A stretch of 64,000 nt of DNA from Deinococcus aestuarii (GCF_018863415.1 NZ_JAHKSN010000003.1:211001-275000), one strand, 5' to 3'. Counted from the first letter of the stretch, positions 43,657 through 52,817 are shown. Program-made: numbers and translations. The notes: generated by a model not told the origin, from the sequence alone.

Positions 43657-44064
43657 TCAGGGCACCGTCAGCTCGACGAGCCGCACGTCGAAGGCGTTCG
43701 AGTACGTCCCGCCGCGCACGCCCCACTGGCCCTGGGGCAGCCGCAGGTTGAAGGCCACCCGGCGCGAGCCGCGTAGCCCGGTCAGGCTGGCGGCCGGAAG
43801 CGGAAGGACCTGAAAGCGCAGCCGCCCGTTCGCACCGCTGAGTTCTCCCCAGACGTTGCCCTGCACGTCGGCGCTGCCGCCGAGGACCAGGCCGTAGCGG
43901 GTCGTGTCGTCGTCGCAGGTCACGTCGACGGTCACCGTGCCGTACGTGTCACGGTCGGCCCGGTAGGCGGGCACGTCCGGGCGCACGCCGCTGATGGCGC
44001 ACCCGGCGCTGGCGCTGGAGCCGAGCCCCAGCAGGGCGAGAACGAGAAACGGCGCGAACTTCAC
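43657..44064 (-). CDS. SCPU-domain pilus subunit 3 (small)
   Basis: 135 residues with a signal peptide ending at SASAGC. The Cys pair (C21-type in GCAISG and C in VTCDDDT) and the C-terminal QWGVRGGTYSNAFDVRLVEL pattern match the spore coat U/CsuA-like domain. It is shorter and more divergent than the two upstream subunits and may be an adaptor or minor pilin. GTG 44064 has GGGAGGA upstream. Confidence 0.72.
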   Translation of the reverse strand: MKFAPFLVLALLGLGSSASAGCAISGVRPDVPAYRADRDTYGTVTVDVTCDDDTTRYGLVLGGSADVQGNVWGELSGANGRLRFQVLPLPAASLTGLRGSRRVAFNLRLPQGQWGVRGGTYSNAFDVRLVELTVP

Positions 44065-44094
44065 AGGGTCCTCCCGAAAAAAGGTGTCGGCGCT

Positions 44095-44592
44095 TCAGTC
44101 GTAGCGGACGATGATCGTCGCCGTGCCCCGGTACTGGCCGCCCATGACGCCCCACTGTCCGGCGTCGGCTTCCACCCGAACGTTCACGAGGTAGACATCG
44201 GGATCGTTGTCGTTGCCCGGGCGACCCGGCCCGCGACCGTTGTCGTCCACAGCCTCGGCTCCGGCCAGAACGCGGGTCAGCAGCGGGGCGCCTCCCCCAC
44301 CCTGACGGTTCAGGGCCAGGGGGCTGGGCAGCGGGGCGGCGATGAACCTCGTGCCCCTATTGCACTGCACCCGGGCGACCACCGTGGTCGCGGAGGCCGA
44401 CGCCCGGTTGGCGCGGTAGGTGCCGAGGTCGATGGACGCTCCCGTGACCGAGCTGGTGGCCGGGTTGACGTCCGCGCCGTTCGCCTGGAACACGCAGAGG
44501 TTCTCGACCCTGGCGTCCATACTGCTCTTCACACTTCCGGCGCTGGCCGCGCAGAGTCCGGCGAGCAGGCCGGTCAGAATGGCTTTTCGCAT
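44095..44592 (-). CDS. SCPU-domain pilus subunit 2
   Basis: 165 residues, signal peptide MRKAILTGLLAGLCAASAGS. The mature part has NLCVFQANGADV, GTYRANRAS, VQCNRGTRF and the C-terminal QWGVMGGQYRGTATIIVRYD, closely like subunit 1, with an insertion of about 20 residues rich in Gly, Asn and Asp (DDNGRGPGRPGNDNDPDV). Two conserved cysteines should form the subunit disulfide. AGGAG lies four bases before the ATG. Confidence 0.85.
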   Translation of the reverse strand: MRKAILTGLLAGLCAASAGSVKSSMDARVENLCVFQANGADVNPATSSVTGASIDLGTYRANRASASATTVVARVQCNRGTRFIAAPLPSPLALNRQGGGGAPLLTRVLAGAEAVDDNGRGPGRPGNDNDPDVYLVNVRVEADAGQWGVMGGQYRGTATIIVRYD

Positions 44593-44658
44593 GTCGCTCC
44601 TAGGGAGTTGGGACCGGGCGGACGGAGAGGCATGTCCCCGCCCGCCCGGTGAGGGGGC

Positions 44659-45129
44659 TCAGTTGTAAGAGAGGGTGACGCTCAGGGTGCCGGTGAAGGT
44701 GCCACCCTTGACGTTCCACTGCCCGGCTTCGGCGACCAGCTTGACATCCACATTCCAGGTGTCGGGGTTGTTCTGGGTGCCCGTGGAGTAGGGAAGCGTG
44801 GTGTCCGTGATCTTCACCACGAGGTCGTCGCTGCCGTTGCTCTTGAGGTTGACCGTGGCCGGGAATTTTCTGTCCAGCGTGGTCCCGCGGTTGCAGAGCA
44901 CCGTCACGATGGCGGCGTTCTCCTTCGTCGTGGCGGCGTTCGCCCGGTACTGACCCAGGTTGATGTCGGCGCCCTTGAAATTGGCGGTCGTGTTCACGTC
45001 CGACCCGCTGGTCGTCTGGTAGACGCAGAGGTTGTCGACCTTGGCGTCGACCTTGCTGTCCACGTTGCCCGCCGAGGCGGTGCCGATCAGGACGAGGGTG
45101 CCGGTCAGAACCATCAGTGCTTTCTTCAT
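44659..45129 (-). CDS. SCPU-domain major pilus subunit 1 (spore coat U/CsuA-B like)
   Basis: 156 residues, signal peptide MKKALMVLTGTLVLIGTASA. The mature part has NLCVYQTTSGSDV, GQYRANAATTKENAAI, VLCNRGT, and ends in QWNVKGGTFTGTLSVTLSYN, the C-terminal strand that usually fills the chaperone groove. Being first in the operon it is the likely major pilin. GGGAGGG lies just before ATG 45129. No large two-domain tip adhesin (CsuE type) is seen here. Confidence 0.88.
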   Translation of the reverse strand: MKKALMVLTGTLVLIGTASAGNVDSKVDAKVDNLCVYQTTSGSDVNTTANFKGADINLGQYRANAATTKENAAIVTVLCNRGTTLDRKFPATVNLKSNGSDDLVVKITDTTLPYSTGTQNNPDTWNVDVKLVAEAGQWNVKGGTFTGTLSVTLSYN

Positions 45130-45211
45130 ACTCTTCCCTCCCAGGGGGCAGTCCCGACACCCCATCCCTTCCCCGCTCATGTGAAGCGTGGCGCTTCCGT
45201 GAACTCGGGGC

Positions 45212-45287
45212 TCCCCGGATGAGGCAAAATTAAACCTGAACTGCTGGTGAATAAGATGCCTTCCGGTCACTGACGCGTCACTGACGC
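45212..45287 (-). promoter_or_regulatory. Pilus operon promoter with tandem 11-bp repeat
   Basis: Read on the minus strand, a perfect tandem repeat GCGTCAGTGAC x2 (45266-45287) is followed by a weak -35 (CTTATT), 17 bases and a -10-like TAATTT near 45225-45230. A period of 11 bp is typical of response regulator binding sites placed on one face of DNA. The leader would be about 90 bases. The rest of the 45130-45443 gap shows nothing else. Confidence 0.5.
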
Positions 45288-45443
45288 GCGCGGGGGGCGA
45301 AAGTAAAGGCGCGCACGCCAATCTGACGTCGGTCATTCCCCCCGGCCTGATGAGAGAAGACTGAGCGTGGCTGAAGTTGGACGGCAACTAGAGAAGCCAG
45401 TTCTCATCTGATGCCGTCATCCCGACAGCGGGCCGTCAGGAGG

Positions 45444-48400
45444 TCAGGGGGCCGTGCGCCTCGCCTGGGGTGGCACCCCGGCGAGGTACGCCTCCCAGTC
45501 GTCCGGCAGGGGCTCGTCCAGCTCCGCGAAACGGGCGCGGGCGGCGGCGTAGACCTCGCGGGCGGTGCGGATCCGGTCCAGGCGGCGCAGGGTCTCCAGG
45601 GTGAAGTGCAGGTGCCCGTGGTTGTAGGGGTCGCCGCGAAGCAGGAACCCCAGGATCCGGACGGCGAGGTCGGGGTCGCGCGCGGCGTGGCGGTCGAGGT
45701 CCTCCCGCAGTTGGCGGTCGAGGCGCTCGCGCACGCCGGGCGAGCTGCCCTCCCCGACGTCTTCGAGGTACGCGCCGCGCCACAGCCGCAGGTCGTGGGT
45801 CTGGAGGTACTCCTCGACGTCGGAGGCCACGTCGCCCAGCGCGTAGCCCTGCGCGGTGCGCGCGACCGCCCCCGGGCCGAGGGTGCGGCGGACCCGGCGG
45901 ACGAGCTGCTGGAGGGCGTTCACGGCCTGGGTGTCGTCCTGGCCGGGGTAGAGCAGGTCGAGGAGGTCGTGCTGCGTGGCGCCCGCGTGGCCCGCGAGCC
46001 GCGCTTCCAGCAGCAGGGCGAGGAGGGTCTGCCCGCGCCGGGCGGAAAAGGGCTGGCGGCCCCGCCCCGTCTCCAGGGCGAAGGGCCCGAGGACCAACAG
46101 GCGCGTCGCGGGGGCCGTCGCCGGGGGCGCATCGGTGACCTCCGCGTCCGGAAAGAGCCTGCGGGCCACCCGGACGGCGTGACCGTGCTCCCCGGGGGAA
46201 CCCAGCCTCTCCCGGGCGCGGGCGGCGTTCCCCCGCACCGCGTCGAGTTCCAGGGCGTACCGCTCGGCCCAGCCCGGCAGGCCCAGGCGGGCGAGGTGGC
46301 CCACGCCGAGGTCCAGCCAGCGTTCGGCGTCCCCGGAGCGGCCCAGCCGCACGTGGGCCACCCCCAGCGCCACCTCCGCGAGGGCGACGCCGCGCTCCTG
46401 GCCGGGGGGCTGGGCGAGCCGGATCGCGCCCTGGGCCAGGGCCAGGGCGCGGCGGGGGTCCCCGTGGCGGGCGTGGGCGTGCGCGGCGATCAGGGCGTGC
46501 CAGGCGTCCCGGACGGGGTTCTCGCCGTCCTCGGCCCGGGACAGGAGCTGCCCGGCGTAGGCGAGGCTGAGCCCGGCGGCGCGCGGGATGCCCGTGACCC
46601 AGCCCCATTCCGCATACAGGAAGGCGAGGTGGGCGCGGCAGGTCTCGCGCAGCCCCTCGCCCCGCTCGGCGAGGTCCGCCGCCGCGAGCCCGTCCTGCAA
46701 CGCCTCCTCGGCGGCCTCGTACTCGCCGCCCTCCAGCAGCGGGACGGCCCGGGACGCGCGGGCCCGCGCGTGCAGGAAGCCGTTCGCGAGGCTCTCGGCC
46801 ACCCGCGCGGCCTCGTCGGCGTCGGCGAGGGCCGGGCGCGGGTCCACCTGGCCCCAGCGCAGCCGGGCCCGCAGCAAGAGCGCCTCGGCCAGCTCCCGGC
46901 CGGGCCCGGATGGGCGCAGCCGGGCCAGCGCCTCGTCCGTCCGTTCGAGCGCGGCGGCGGACTCACCCCGTCCCTCGTGCGCGAGGGCCCGCACCAGCAG
47001 CGCGGCGGGCTCCTGGGCGGCCCCCGCCCCCGGGGGCGGCAGCAGGGACAAAGCCCCTTCCACCCGGCCCAGGTTCACGAGGGCCCAGGCGGCGCACACG
47101 CGCAGGGCGGGGTGCCTGCGGGTCCGGGGCGGGGCCGCCCGCCACTCCCGGAGCACCTCCCCGAAGTCGCCCGAGGCGGCGAACGCGAGGGCGCGCAGGT
47201 GCGCCCGCATCTCCCCCGCTCCCCCGGGCAGCGTGCCGATCACCTCCAGCGCCTGCTCCACGTGGTTCTGGGCGATGAGGAGTTCCGCCAGCAGGGGGCC
47301 CGCCTCCGGGTGGTCCGGCGCCCCCGTGTGGGCGTCTCGCGCGAGCCGCAGGGCCTCCCGGGGGTCGCCGGGGCGCAGGCCCCGGGCCGCCTCCAGCGCG
47401 GCCTCCACGCGCGCCCGCCCGGTCAGCAGGGGCACGCTCCTCGCCGTGTAGGCCGAGGCGCCCCGGTCGTCCCCCCGCCCGCGGGCGTGGCAGGCCGCGC
47501 GGGTGAGCAGGTCGAGGGCCTCGGCGGGGGGAAGCGGATGGGCCTCCAGAAGCTGCGCGGCGACCTCCGGGCGGTCCCGCAGCACCTCCGCCGCCCGGCG
47601 CACGAGCGCCAGGAGTTCGTCCGGGGGCAGCCGCCGCAGGATCACGAGCGTGTACAGGGGATGCACGACCCTCCCCCCGCGCACCAGCCCGCCGAGGGCG
47701 AGGTCGCGCAGCGCGGCCTCCCAGGCGGACGGGGCCAGCCCCGCGCAGCGGGCCACCTCGTCCCCGGTCGCGGCGGCGGGCAGGACGGCCAGGGCCCGCA
47801 GGGCGCGGGTGGCCTCCGGCGAGAGGGCGGCGCGCGTGAGCGCGTGTTCGATCCGGGACACCAGGTTCTGCGGCACGGTGCCGGGCGGCGGGGCGCTCCA
47901 CGCCGGGCGGGGGCCGTCGCTTCTCAGAAAGCCCCGCCGCGCGAGGAGGAGGGCATACTCCAGCGCGAAGAGGGGGTTGCCCCCCGCCCGGGCCTCGATC
48001 CACTGGGCGGCGGCCTCCGGCACGGCGACGTGGTGTCCGGCGACGAGGGCCCGCACCTCCGCGCGGGAGAGCGGCGGCACCTCGAAGGTCTCGAAGGGGG
48101 GCGCGGGCTCCAGCGAGGTGGCGAGCAGCGCCACGCCGGAGGACCGCCGCACCCCGCTCGCCAGGAGGGTCCAGAGCGTGCGGCGGGGGGCGGCCGCCCC
48201 GTGCAGGTCCTCCACCAGAACGATCAGGGGCGCGGCGGTCGTGAGCGCGGCGGTCAGGGCCAGGGGCAGCTCGTCCCCCGCCAGCGCCTCGCGCCGCGCC
48301 AGCCGCTCCAGCGCCGTCCGCACCCAGCGCGGCGCCGCCCCGTGGAGCAGCGCCTGCGCCAGCTCGGCCAGGGGCTGGTCGGCCCGCACGACCACGCCGC

Positions 48401-48575
48401 GAACGGGGGCCGCCTGGAGCAGCGCCCGCGCCGCGTGGGTCTTGCCCGTCCCCACCGGGCCGACCAGCGCCGCCGCGAGCCCCGGACCCCCCGAGGCCAG
48501 GCGGGCGAGCCGGGCCGACAGCTCGTCCGGCGACCCGGGATTCCCCCCCTCCCCCACACTTTTCACCTGGGACAT
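45444..48575 (-). CDS. Large NTPase-TPR regulator with C-terminal winged helix/BTAD region
   Basis: 1043 residues. A P-loop NTPase domain comes first (GPVGTGKT at 39-46, LIVLVEDLHGAA as Walker B), then an alpha-helical TPR-like middle of about 500 residues, and last (about 823-1040) an OmpR/SARP-type winged helix and BTAD-like part (LLVLGPFALETGRGRQPFS, LDLLYPGQDDTQAVNALQQLVRRV cut here). Usual SARP regulators carry the DNA-binding domain at the N-terminus, so the order is reversed. ATG 48575 is preferred over 48743. Targets are unknown; the pilus operon is the nearest candidate. A possible -10 TAACGT is at 48587-48592. Confidence 0.8.
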   Translation of the reverse strand: MSQVKSVGEGGNPGSPDELSARLARLASGGPGLAAALVGPVGTGKTHAARALLQAAPVRGVVVRADQPLAELAQALLHGAAPRWVRTALERLARREALAGDELPLALTAALTTAAPLIVLVEDLHGAAAPRRTLWTLLASGVRRSSGVALLATSLEPAPPFETFEVPPLSRAEVRALVAGHHVAVPEAAAQWIEARAGGNPLFALEYALLLARRGFLRSDGPRPAWSAPPPGTVPQNLVSRIEHALTRAALSPEATRALRALAVLPAAATGDEVARCAGLAPSAWEAALRDLALGGLVRGGRVVHPLYTLVILRRLPPDELLALVRRAAEVLRDRPEVAAQLLEAHPLPPAEALDLLTRAACHARGRGDDRGASAYTARSVPLLTGRARVEAALEAARGLRPGDPREALRLARDAHTGAPDHPEAGPLLAELLIAQNHVEQALEVIGTLPGGAGEMRAHLRALAFAASGDFGEVLREWRAAPPRTRRHPALRVCAAWALVNLGRVEGALSLLPPPGAGAAQEPAALLVRALAHEGRGESAAALERTDEALARLRPSGPGRELAEALLLRARLRWGQVDPRPALADADEAARVAESLANGFLHARARASRAVPLLEGGEYEAAEEALQDGLAAADLAERGEGLRETCRAHLAFLYAEWGWVTGIPRAAGLSLAYAGQLLSRAEDGENPVRDAWHALIAAHAHARHGDPRRALALAQGAIRLAQPPGQERGVALAEVALGVAHVRLGRSGDAERWLDLGVGHLARLGLPGWAERYALELDAVRGNAARARERLGSPGEHGHAVRVARRLFPDAEVTDAPPATAPATRLLVLGPFALETGRGRQPFSARRGQTLLALLLEARLAGHAGATQHDLLDLLYPGQDDTQAVNALQQLVRRVRRTLGPGAVARTAQGYALGDVASDVEEYLQTHDLRLWRGAYLEDVGEGSSPGVRERLDRQLREDLDRHAARDPDLAVRILGFLLRGDPYNHGHLHFTLETLRRLDRIRTAREVYAAARARFAELDEPLPDDWEAYLAGVPPQARRTAP

Positions 48576-48781
48576 ACTACCGTCACACGTTAGGCGCGTT
48601 GACCGTAAATGACAGGACATGGAACGTTCTCGGTGTCCGCCGCTACAGGCCGGGGGAAGGACCAGGGAAACGGACGGTTCCCAGCGCCCGATTTCATTTT
48701 GAGGCGGACCAGAGCTTCTCTCTGGCCGAAGGACCCATCTCACCCAGGGCCCCAGGATCGGGGTCCTCTCTCACCCCCGGC

Positions 48782-50518
48782 TCAGCCCACCTCCTGGGGG
48801 TGGGCCTGCGCGTCGTGGAGCCGCTGGTAAATTCCGCCCCGGCGGCGCAGCGACTCGTGGGTGCCCTGCTCGGCGATCCCCCCGCCGTCCACCACGACGA
48901 TGCGGTCGGCGCCCCGGATGGTGGCGAGGCGGTGGGCGATCACCAGGGTCGTCCGGCCCCGGGCGAGGTCGTTCAGGGCAGCCTGGATCGCGCGCTCGGT
49001 GGCGGTGTCGAGGGCGGAGGTCGCCTCGTCGAGGATCAGGATGGGCGGGTTTTTCAGGAACATCCGGGCGATGGCGAGGCGCTGCTTCTGCCCGCCGGAG
49101 AGCCTGACGCCGCGCTCGCCGATCAGGGTGTCGAGCCCCTGCGGCAGCCCGGCGATCACGTCGTCGAGGCGGGCCCGGCGCGCGGCGTCGAGGATCTCGG
49201 CCTCGGTCGCGCCCAGCCGCCCGTACGCGATGTTCTCGCGCAGGGTGCCGCCGAAGAGGAACACGTCCTGCTGCACGATCCCGATCTGGGCCCGCAGGGA
49301 CGCCAGCGTCAGGTCGCGCACGTCGTGGCCGTCCACGGTGATGCGCCCGCCCGTCGCCTCGTAGAAGCGCGGTAGCAGCGAACACAGGGTCGTCTTGCCC
49401 GCCCCCGAGGGTCCCACGAAGGCGACCGTCTCCCCCGCACGGATGGTCAGGTCGATGCCCCGCAGCACCGGGCGGCCCACCCCGTAGCCGAACGACACGT
49501 CCTCGTAGCGAATCTCGCCGCGCAGGGGGGGCGCCACGCGGGCGTGCGGCGTGTCCGCGATGTCGGGCGCGGTGTCGAGCAGCTCGGTGTAACGACGGAA
49601 GCCCGCCACGCCCTTGGGGTACGTCTCGATCACGGAGTTGATCTTCTCGATGGGCCGGAAGAAGACGTTGACGAGCAGCAGGAAGCCCACGAAGCCTCCA
49701 GCGGTGAGGTTGCCGCGCAGCACGAAGTACGCCCCGGCGACCATCACGACCATCTGGGTGAGGCGCATGGAGAGGTAGCTCAGCGACTGGGTGGCCGCCA
49801 TGATGCGGTAGGCCTCCAGCTTCGTGCGGCGGTAACCGTGGTTGTCCCGCGCGAAGAGGGCCCGCTCGTGGTCCTCGTTGGCGAAAGCCTGCACCACCCG
49901 GATGCCGCCCACGTTCTCCTCGATGCGGACGTTGAAGTTGCCCACCGTGTCGTATAGCGCCCGCCAGTTCTGCGTCATGCGGCTGCCGTAGCGCCCCGTC
50001 AGCCACAGCACGAGCGGCACGATCAATGCGGTGATCAGCGCCAGCTCCCGGTGGACGCCGAACATCAGCACGAAGGCGCCGATCAATGTCATCACCGCGA
50101 TGAAGAGGTCTTCGGGGCCGTGGTGCGCGACCTCGCCGATTTCCTCGAGGTCCTTGGTGAGGCGGGCGACGAGCTGCCCGGTCTTCACGTTGTCGAAGAA
50201 GCTGAAGGAGAGCTTTTGCAGGTGGTCGAAGGCCTTGCGCCGCATCTCGGTCTCGATGTTGATGCCGAGCATGTGACCCCAGTAGGTGACCACCGCCATC
50301 AGCCCGGTGTTCAGCAGGTAGATGCCCAGCAGGGCCACCGCCGCCACGGTGATGGTGCCCCACTGCCCGGTCGGGAGGAGGCGGTCCACGAACGCCTGCA
50401 CCGCCAGCGGAAAGGCCAGTTCGAGCACGCCCGAGAGCACCGCGCACCCGAAGTCGATCAAAAAGAGGCGGCGGTACGGCGCGTAGTAGGCGAGAAAGCG
50501 GTGGAGCAGGGGAGTCAC
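48782..50518 (-). CDS. ABC exporter, fused permease and ATPase (MsbA/YknV-like half transporter)
   Basis: 578 residues. Six membrane segments in the first about 310 residues, then an ATPase with Walker A GPSGAGKTT, Q-loop, signature LSGGQKQR, Walker B ILILDEATSALD and the H-loop (VIAHRLATI). It works as a homodimer exporting lipids, drugs or peptides; the substrate cannot be told. GTG 50518 begins the family's N-terminus (MTPLLHRFLAYYAPYRRLF) and has GGGAG and GAGG upstream. Confidence 0.92.
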   Translation of the reverse strand: MTPLLHRFLAYYAPYRRLFLIDFGCAVLSGVLELAFPLAVQAFVDRLLPTGQWGTITVAAVALLGIYLLNTGLMAVVTYWGHMLGINIETEMRRKAFDHLQKLSFSFFDNVKTGQLVARLTKDLEEIGEVAHHGPEDLFIAVMTLIGAFVLMFGVHRELALITALIVPLVLWLTGRYGSRMTQNWRALYDTVGNFNVRIEENVGGIRVVQAFANEDHERALFARDNHGYRRTKLEAYRIMAATQSLSYLSMRLTQMVVMVAGAYFVLRGNLTAGGFVGFLLLVNVFFRPIEKINSVIETYPKGVAGFRRYTELLDTAPDIADTPHARVAPPLRGEIRYEDVSFGYGVGRPVLRGIDLTIRAGETVAFVGPSGAGKTTLCSLLPRFYEATGGRITVDGHDVRDLTLASLRAQIGIVQQDVFLFGGTLRENIAYGRLGATEAEILDAARRARLDDVIAGLPQGLDTLIGERGVRLSGGQKQRLAIARMFLKNPPILILDEATSALDTATERAIQAALNDLARGRTTLVIAHRLATIRGADRIVVVDGGGIAEQGTHESLRRRGGIYQRLHDAQAHPQEVG

Positions 50519-50668
50519 GGGGCGGGCCTCATCTCCCGGCAGGGTAGCGCGCCCACCCCGGCCCCGAAATCGGCCGAGTGGCGGAGGGCGGGCGGTGGCC
50601 CAGTCCCGGACTTGCGGTTTGCTTCATCCCTGCCCGTCGCCCTGCCTGCTGCCCCCAATACTGGAGCC

Positions 50669-51010
50669 ATGGCTGACACGACCGTGAAGAAGGTGAACTC
50701 CCAGGCCTCTCCCAAGGGCAAGCTGGGCCAGAAGTATCTGGTGAACGGCAAGTCCATGTCCATGCGGCTCTGGGAGGACGAGCAACCCGGGGAGGGTGAC
50801 GCCCCTCACGCCCGCCCCTATGAGACGGTCGGGTTCGTGATCTCGGGCCGCGCCGAGCTGCACATCTCGGGCTCGATGCTCCTCCTCGAACCCGGCGACT
50901 CCTGGGTGGTGCCCAGGGACGCCGAGCACCGCTACAAGATTCTCGAATCCTTTACGGCGGTCGAGGCCACCCACCCCCCCGCCGAGATGCACGGGCGGGA
51001 CGAGGAGTAG
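50669..51010 (+). CDS. Small cupin-domain protein
   Basis: 113 residues. The cupin barrel runs from about 40 to 100, with HARPYETVGFVISGRAELHI and LEPGDSWVVPRDAEHRY, matching the two conserved cupin motifs and giving possible metal ligands His and Glu in the first and His in the second. No partner domain. It is divergent from the ABC exporter gene, and a strong terminator follows. Confidence 0.85.
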   Translation: MADTTVKKVNSQASPKGKLGQKYLVNGKSMSMRLWEDEQPGEGDAPHARPYETVGFVISGRAELHISGSMLLLEPGDSWVVPRDAEHRYKILESFTAVEATHPPAEMHGRDEE

Positions 51011-51072
51011 CCGGACGACTCCACCTCTCCCCCATTCCTGATCCCGGCAAGGTGTCCCGGCGAATCCAAAAA

Positions 51073-51117
51073 GGATGCGGGCAGCGCGGGCCAATCACGG
51101 CCCCGCTGCCCGCATCC
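51073..51117. terminator. Strong bidirectional terminator
   Basis: A stem of about 19 pairs with one bulge (51073-51092 with 51099-51117) and a six-base loop, between the cupin stop (+) and the parB stop (-). On the minus strand it is followed by TTTTT, on the plus strand by CTTTGG. Confidence 0.85.
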
Positions 51118-51144
51118 CTTTGGAAAGGCGAATCTCAGGAGTGT

Positions 51145-52032
51145 CTAATTGGACTCCCCCAGGAGACGCGCGAGTTCCCCGATCAGGGTCTCTGCCCGCC
51201 GCCGTTCCTTCGCCCCCAGCGCGTCGAGGCGGCGCCTGTCCCGGAGAGCGTGGGCGACGAGCGTGGCGGGGTCCTGCGGCTTATCTTTCCGGAAAGATAG
51301 AAGTCGTTCGCGGAGCTGGGCCTTGGTGGCACCGCCCAGAGCGAGGTCGAGCAGTTCCGCCTGACGCTCCCCGGGCGCGGCGGCGACGACCCCGGCGAGG
51401 CTGTAACCCAGGCCGTGTTCACGCATGGCGGTGAGGACGGGCCCGGGCCAGCGCAGCACCCGCAGCTTGTTCTTCACGAAGGAGGTCCACGCCCCGCGCC
51501 CCAGGCCGGTGAAGAGCGCTTCCACCCGCACCACGTCCTCCGGATATTCGCCCGGCCGGTTGACGAGGACGTGCAGGCGAGTGGGCACCTCCCCGGCCGG
51601 GAGACCCAGGACACGCGAGGCGAGCGCGACGATCAGGTCCACCTCGTCGATGACGTTCAGGTCCGCGCGCTGGAGGTTCTCGACGGCCGCCGCGTCCTGC
51701 GCCTCGTCGTCGCTGAGGTCGCGCACGACCACGGGCACGGTCGCCAGCCCGGCGAGCCCCGCCGCCCGCCAGCGTCGCTCGCCCGCGACGATCTCGTACC
51801 CCTGGGGGGCCGGGCGCACGAGGAGCGGCTGAAGCACCCCCCGCTCCCTTACGCTCGCCGCGAGGTCTCGCAGGGCGGCCTCGTCGAAGTGGCGCCGGGG
51901 CTGGAAGCGGCTGGGCGTCAGGCTGCCGATGGGGAGTTCGCGCGGACTCTCCTCACGGGTGTCCACCGGGGTCAGGTTCGCCACCAGGGCGCCGAGGGCC
52001 CCGCGCCGGGCGTCAGGGTCGCGTCTGGGCAT
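51145..52032 (-). CDS. parB: ParB-type partition protein
   Basis: 295 residues. The N-terminal nuclease-like domain holds the conserved VAGERRWRAA motif (near 83-92) and VENLQRADLNVIDEV, followed by the helix-turn-helix region that binds parS. The C-terminal part (about 235-295) is charged and helical and should dimerise. The ATG at 52032 overlaps parA by 20 bases. An 18-bp palindrome, probably a ParB site, lies within the coding sequence at codons for LLSFRKDK. It works with ParA in segregating this replicon. Confidence 0.93.
   Translation of the reverse strand: MPRRDPDARRGALGALVANLTPVDTREESPRELPIGSLTPSRFQPRRHFDEAALRDLAASVRERGVLQPLLVRPAPQGYEIVAGERRWRAAGLAGLATVPVVVRDLSDDEAQDAAAVENLQRADLNVIDEVDLIVALASRVLGLPAGEVPTRLHVLVNRPGEYPEDVVRVEALFTGLGRGAWTSFVKNKLRVLRWPGPVLTAMREHGLGYSLAGVVAAAPGERQAELLDLALGGATKAQLRERLLSFRKDKPQDPATLVAHALRDRRRLDALGAKERRRAETLIGELARLLGESN
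51282..51299. promoter_or_regulatory. parS-like 18-bp palindrome (site 1, inside parB)
   Basis: TATCTTTCCGGAAAGATA is a perfect palindrome, AT-rich in a GC-rich gene, and is repeated exactly upstream of parA at 52931. Two identical copies bracketing parAB make it a strong candidate for the centromere site bound by this ParB. Confidence 0.75.
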
Positions 52033-52810
52033 GGGGCACCTCCCCGAGCACTTCGAGCAGTTCGCGCGTGACCGCCTGCACCTCTGCGACGGCGGGGTTC
52101 CTGGGGTCGTAGAGCGCGATGGGGAGGCCCTGGAGCTGCGAGTTCGGGTACACGCTGGGGCGCTCGGTCAGGGGCGTGCTCACGGGCGCGATCCCCGCCT
52201 CCCGCAGCGCCTCGACGCTCTCGCGGCTGAGGTTGGTGTTGCCCACCCGGGTCGGCACCATCAGGGCGATTCGGAGAGAAGGCACCGCGACCTGCCGGAA
52301 GGTGGCGACCATACGCGTCACGCCGGTCAGGCCCTCCAGCCCCTTGTTCCCGGCGGGCACCGGCACCACGAGGTCGTCCGCCGCGAGGACCGCCAGCGTC
52401 GAGAGCTGCCCCAGGCTGGGGGGCGGGTCGATCAGCACGAAGTCGTATTCGGCGGCGAGGTGCCGGACCGCCGTTCGCAGCCGCATCTGCCCCATCACCT
52501 GACCGGGCAGCAGCGGCTCGACCTCCGCGAGGTCCAGGCACGAGCGCACGAGGTCGAGCCCGTGGACCCGCACGGGTTCGGGCAGCCTCAACTCCTCCGC
52601 CGGGCCGAGAACCGCCGCATAGAGAGTGTCGAGCTTGGCACTCTCGCCGTCCGGCACCTCCGCCCCCAGCCAGCGGGTGAGGTTGGCCTGGGGGTCGGCG
52701 TCGATGAGCAGCACGCGGTACCCGGCGGCCCCGAGCGTGTACCCCACATTCAGGGCCGTGCTCGTCTTCGCCGCGCCGCCCGCATGGTTGAAAAACGTGA
52801 TGGCACGCAT
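52013..52810 (-). CDS. parA: ParA-type partition ATPase
   Basis: 265 residues. The P-loop reads FFNHAGGAAKTSTALN: GG-x-x-K-T is present but the signature first lysine of the deviant Walker A (KGGxxKT) is replaced by Ala. Walker A'-like LLIDADPQANLTRWLG and Walker B DFVLIDPPPSL are intact. It forms the ATP-dependent partition system with ParB. ATG 52810 is chosen because a TAGACT -10 box lies seven bases upstream and the family N-terminus starts there. Confidence 0.92.
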   Translation of the reverse strand: MRAITFFNHAGGAAKTSTALNVGYTLGAAGYRVLLIDADPQANLTRWLGAEVPDGESAKLDTLYAAVLGPAEELRLPEPVRVHGLDLVRSCLDLAEVEPLLPGQVMGQMRLRTAVRHLAAEYDFVLIDPPPSLGQLSTLAVLAADDLVVPVPAGNKGLEGLTGVTRMVATFRQVAVPSLRIALMVPTRVGNTNLSRESVEALREAGIAPVSTPLTERPSVYPNSQLQGLPIALYDPRNPAVAEVQAVTRELLEVLGEVPHAQTRP

Positions 52811-52817
52811 TGGGCCG

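Noticed and set aside
45411..48593. 1060-codon plus-strand frame
   Set aside because: It mirrors the large NTPase-TPR regulator on the minus strand and has only repetitive Gly/Arg/Pro-rich sequence.
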